Below are positions 60,601-64,000 of a stretch of 64,000 bases of DNA, piece after piece. The stretch is taken from the NCBI GenBank assembly GCA_965153455.1, contig OZ234500.1:16181579-16245578 (forward strand), given 5' to 3'. Source of the stretch: Sphagnum compactum. Its lineage: Eukaryota; Bryophyta; Sphagnopsida; Sphagnales. Made by a program: the position numbers and the translations under genes. The notes under the pieces were generated by a model. It did no database searches. It worked only from the letters and a program-made list of their open reading frames with translations, and was not told where the DNA came from. Within the stretch, counting starts at the first letter, position 1. Each line of letters starts with the position of its first letter.

Positions 60601-63600
60601 CTCCTTCTAACATTCATGGCACAACAAAAAACATGCGCTAGGTTAAAGAGAAGAATAATTCCAAAAGGGCGTTCATCCCTAGCTATTCATTGTGTAAAAT
60701 CCAAACAAACTCAACAATCTCATAATTTGAAGAATCAAAACTTAGCTTCTTCCACCCAAAAATGTTTGTCTTTCCTCCTCTTCAACCAACTTCATATAGT
60801 TTCTCCTAGTCCTCATCCTCCTGCTCCCTTGAAACCACAGTACTAATCATTTCTAAGAATCGTGATTCACACTCACCATAAAGATTGTCAATTAAGCAAC
60901 AAGGATTTTGCTCCACCACCGAAACTAACTCACCATAGCTGCTCCATTGAGTAACAACATTAAACATAGTAACCTGTAAAACAAAACCAAAAACAAAAAA
61001 GAAAACAAGAAACTGGACTTTTAGTGTCCTCAATTCCTAACGAAGCATAACTGCTTCATAATTTGGCATCATCTGACACCCATGTGACTTAGGGTTCCCA
61101 CTTTCATCCATGCCCATCCACAAAATATGTTTGACACTGTTTTAGGTCACAACTGTATTTCAAGTTCTTGAGCTATTGTACAAAACCAAGGTAGAATTTG
61201 TTGCCATTAACTAGTAGCACTTCCAAGCAAACTAATGGGAGACTCTAAGCACAACCCGATAGTCAATTTCACTTAGTATGGCTATCCATGTTTTGTACCA
61301 TCAACTCTTGGCCTTGGCCCTAACACCTTTTGTCAATAAAATCACCATGTCATGTCCATTTTTAAGTAACCTTTACTTTGCAAACTTAAACAAGCTATCA
61401 GGTCCATCTAGGTCCAATTTTTTTAAGGTGTACCAAAATCATGACACAACTTCACCTTTTTTGTGTTTTTTATTTAATATTTTTTTACCATGCAAAAACA
61501 CATTTATAAATGATTATGATGGAATCTAAAATTAAAATGGTTTAAAGTATGATACTTATGAAATATTTCACACTCTTTAATTCATTAATTTTGATGGGGA
61601 TCAAAACATAAGGAAAAAAATGACCTTAATAAAAATTAAGTCCTTTTCATTTTGAATGGTACACCTTAAAAGATTTTCACCCATCCATGTAGAAAGGCAC
61701 TTTTGGCATAAACATATTATTAACCGAAATTCTCACTTTATGTATATAGTAACTAATTATTGCCAATTTGGTAACCAATTAAGCATTATTGTTTTTAAAA
61801 TTTGTTAAATTGTTATTAAGCAATAGGTAATTGGTTTGGTAAGTTAACTAATAACAGGTCTATTAAGGTGATCGTTCCATTGATAGAATAGGTCTAAGAT
61901 TAAGCTATAGCTAGTAGCTACTACAATTTAAATTATGAATTACTTAATAGTTATACTCGCTAATGGTTGTTTAATTTTAAATAACACTATGTTTTGGTAT
62001 AAATTGGAAGATTTGAAGATGATGAACAAGATTTTTTTTTTAAAATCTAATTTTTGAATCTATTATGGACTTTTGCTTTTGAACATCTTCAATTTTTTTT
62101 TGTTTTTCTTATTTTCAGAATTAAAGAAAAACACATTTGTTGATGTTTGTGTATAAGTGTGAATTTACAAAAAAATAATTTTGTTTTATTTTAAAGTAAT
62201 AGAAAACACCTTTAACATTTGGCAACCACGCAATGGATCAAAATTATGAACAATTGCACTTGTAATCTCTGGTTTTAAATGAAATTTGTAGGTAGAAACT
62301 TATTAAACAATTTTTTGAGATTAATTTTATGATTTTCTTTGAAGTAGTTTACTTAGAATCTTGTTTACTTTTTACGTTGTCTTGTTGTTGAATATTATTT
62401 ATGCTTTAAAAAAATTGATTATTTCGGTTATTTTTGAAGAAACCCAATTGATTTCTAAAAATAACTTCAACCTATTGATCAATAAAATTTGAGGAATTTA
62501 ATGTTCGAACTTGTTAAAATATGTTAAGAATAATTACATGAGGCCTTAGAAAGCAACTAAACATGGTTGCACCATAACAATCTGTGCCTAAAATAATATT
62601 ACCATAAGAACAACAATGTTTTCAAGTCAAAGGAATTCAACTGGTTGATGTTCCAAACATTAAGTCTCAATAGTTGGTAATAATATACATACCTCTTCAT
62701 TAGATACCAGCAAAATATGAGGAAGGGAGGGAACCACAAGTACCTTCAACCAATCACTTTTTAAAACCCCAGTATATGTCCCAACAACCAAGGCTGAACG
62801 CACAACTAAGTGGGCATCACACCACACATGTTCCAAATGCTAATGAAATAACCTTTGTAGGCCAACAATGGCAATCTATAACACCTAGGTACTACATTCC
62901 CAAAGCTATTATACCATCATGATTAGCACTCATTGTTGGGTATTATATGTAAAAACCAATTCCTATTTTGAATCCAACCACAATATATTCAAAATTAGAG
63001 TGCAACCAACTACTAAATTGATTGAAATATCTATGCAACTTGGAATGAAAACCTTCACACTAATTTAGTTTTCAACCACATGTAGAACTAGTGGAAATAG
63101 TCATTGTACCTATTGATGTTTAAAAAGACAACCACTTAGCCAAAATGTTTGACCAAATGAGTTTCCAAAATGAAAGCTATCAATTTTTTAAGGGGCCACT
63201 TTAATTAGGAATATAAAATTTTAACAATTTACACTTTTTTTATTCCAAAATAAACTTCAAGACATCTATTAAGGCATGAAATGGATAAACATGAGAAAAA
63301 AAATTATAATTGTGAAAACATTTAAAGAAAAGGACCCAAGAAAATGATTTGGCCACTTTTGGTTCCTTAAACATTCCTTGAAATGATTTTTAGTGGTACC
63401 ACCCAAGCATGGATTCACCTAAAGAAGGTGGAGAACAAACTTGGAGAGGCTACAAATTTGTAAATCCTGAATGTGAAGCTTGACATGCTCCCAACTATTC
63501 GTTTCCTACAACAATCATTTCCTAATGTTGTAATTCTTTCTTTTACTCATGAACAATGCAAGCTTCTTCTTTCTTCTTCTTTCTTTTTTGTTATTATTTT

Positions 63601-64000
63601 GAGCTTCTCAACTAAACTTTTTGTTCATTTTGAAGAGCAAAAAACGATGGAAAGTGGTATAAACAAGTGAAAATGATTACTCACAAACATTGTCATGATA
63701 AATCAATGCCACTAACTTTCACATCCCATGATTTATCACTTTACCTTTTAGGGTTTCCTCTTTTGAAATGTTATGCCTCTTGTTGCCATTTAGCGTTGGA
63801 TGAAAACAGATGTCATCCAAGTCCACTATTAAGGGAATAATTACTTGCAATAATTATTAGTTATTATATTTCTATTTACTTAATTTCTATTTTAGGAATT
63901 ACTAGCTATATCACATAGTTTTTATCACCATTTGAATTCGAATATAACATATTTGAATTTGAATAAAACATAGGACTATTTTTATTTTTTTGGAGGTATA
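60601..64000. other. AT-rich intergenic region without a gene
   Basis: Open frames such as 60616-60846 (+) and 61278-61529 (+) have no recognised domains or supporting signals. From 61.4 kb to the end the sequence is strongly AT-rich. No transposase blocks, RNA genes or strong repeats were recognised. Confidence 0.5.

Overview
The window is nuclear DNA of a land plant. It holds three recognisable intron-bearing or PPR-type plant genes, long AT-rich intergenic tracts, and broken copies of hAT, PIF/Harbinger and Ty3/gypsy elements. One gene is a PLS-class PPR protein ending in a complete DYW domain, which is restricted almost entirely to land plants. Its nearly identical 101-residue repeat triplets, together with the large decayed intergenic space, suggest a seed-free vascular plant, most likely a fern. 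This is an inference; no marker in the window proves the lineage. It is not bacterial and nothing here is organised in operons.

Layout. 1-33.8 kb: no intact gene found. This part contains several copies of one dispersed repeat family built around an AGCCAAAT(T/A)TGGCT palindromic core, a 235-bp direct duplication with telobox motifs, a 4 x 36-bp tandem repeat, an inverted-repeat element at 12.4-12.9 kb, a perfect 14-bp hairpin at 14.17 kb, a microsatellite cluster at 25.1-25.5 kb, and fossil transposase pieces (Harbinger-associated protein at 22.2 kb, hAT-like C-terminus at 29.9-30.6 kb, Harbinger transposase at 31.8-32.5 kb). 34.0-37.6 kb (+): a nine-exon gene for a REX4-type DEDDh RNA exonuclease, with telobox and G-box motifs just upstream. 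38.8-39.1 kb: a Ty3/gypsy reverse-transcriptase scrap. 39.9-41.2 kb (-): a second hAT-like relic. 43.9-47.0 kb (-): a five-exon gene for an MPB2C-like microtubule-associated protein, tail-to-tail with REX4. 49.7-51.9 kb (-): an almost full-length dead hAT transposase. 56.0-58.5 kb (-): the single-exon PPR-DYW gene. 58.5-64 kb: nothing recognisable.

The three genes do not form a pathway. REX4 points to pre-rRNA processing in the nucleolus, MPB2C to cortical microtubules and control of cell-to-cell movement of macromolecules, and the PPR-DYW protein to C-to-U (or U-to-C) RNA editing in an organelle.

The most notable points are: (1) the PPR-DYW protein starts with a block resembling the PDF motif of OSB organellar single-stranded-DNA-binding proteins, an unusual pairing; (2) its reading frame carries two compensating 1-nt indels, visible both in translation and as 302- and 304-bp spacings in an otherwise 303-bp repeat; (3) the MPB2C homologue is much longer than the angiosperm protein and has a repeated coiled-coil module; (4) the palindrome-centred dispersed repeat family. 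I do not see evidence for a wholly new multi-gene system. Exon boundaries, reading frames and repeat alignments were worked out by eye from the sequence; family assignments rest on recognised motifs, not on a database search.
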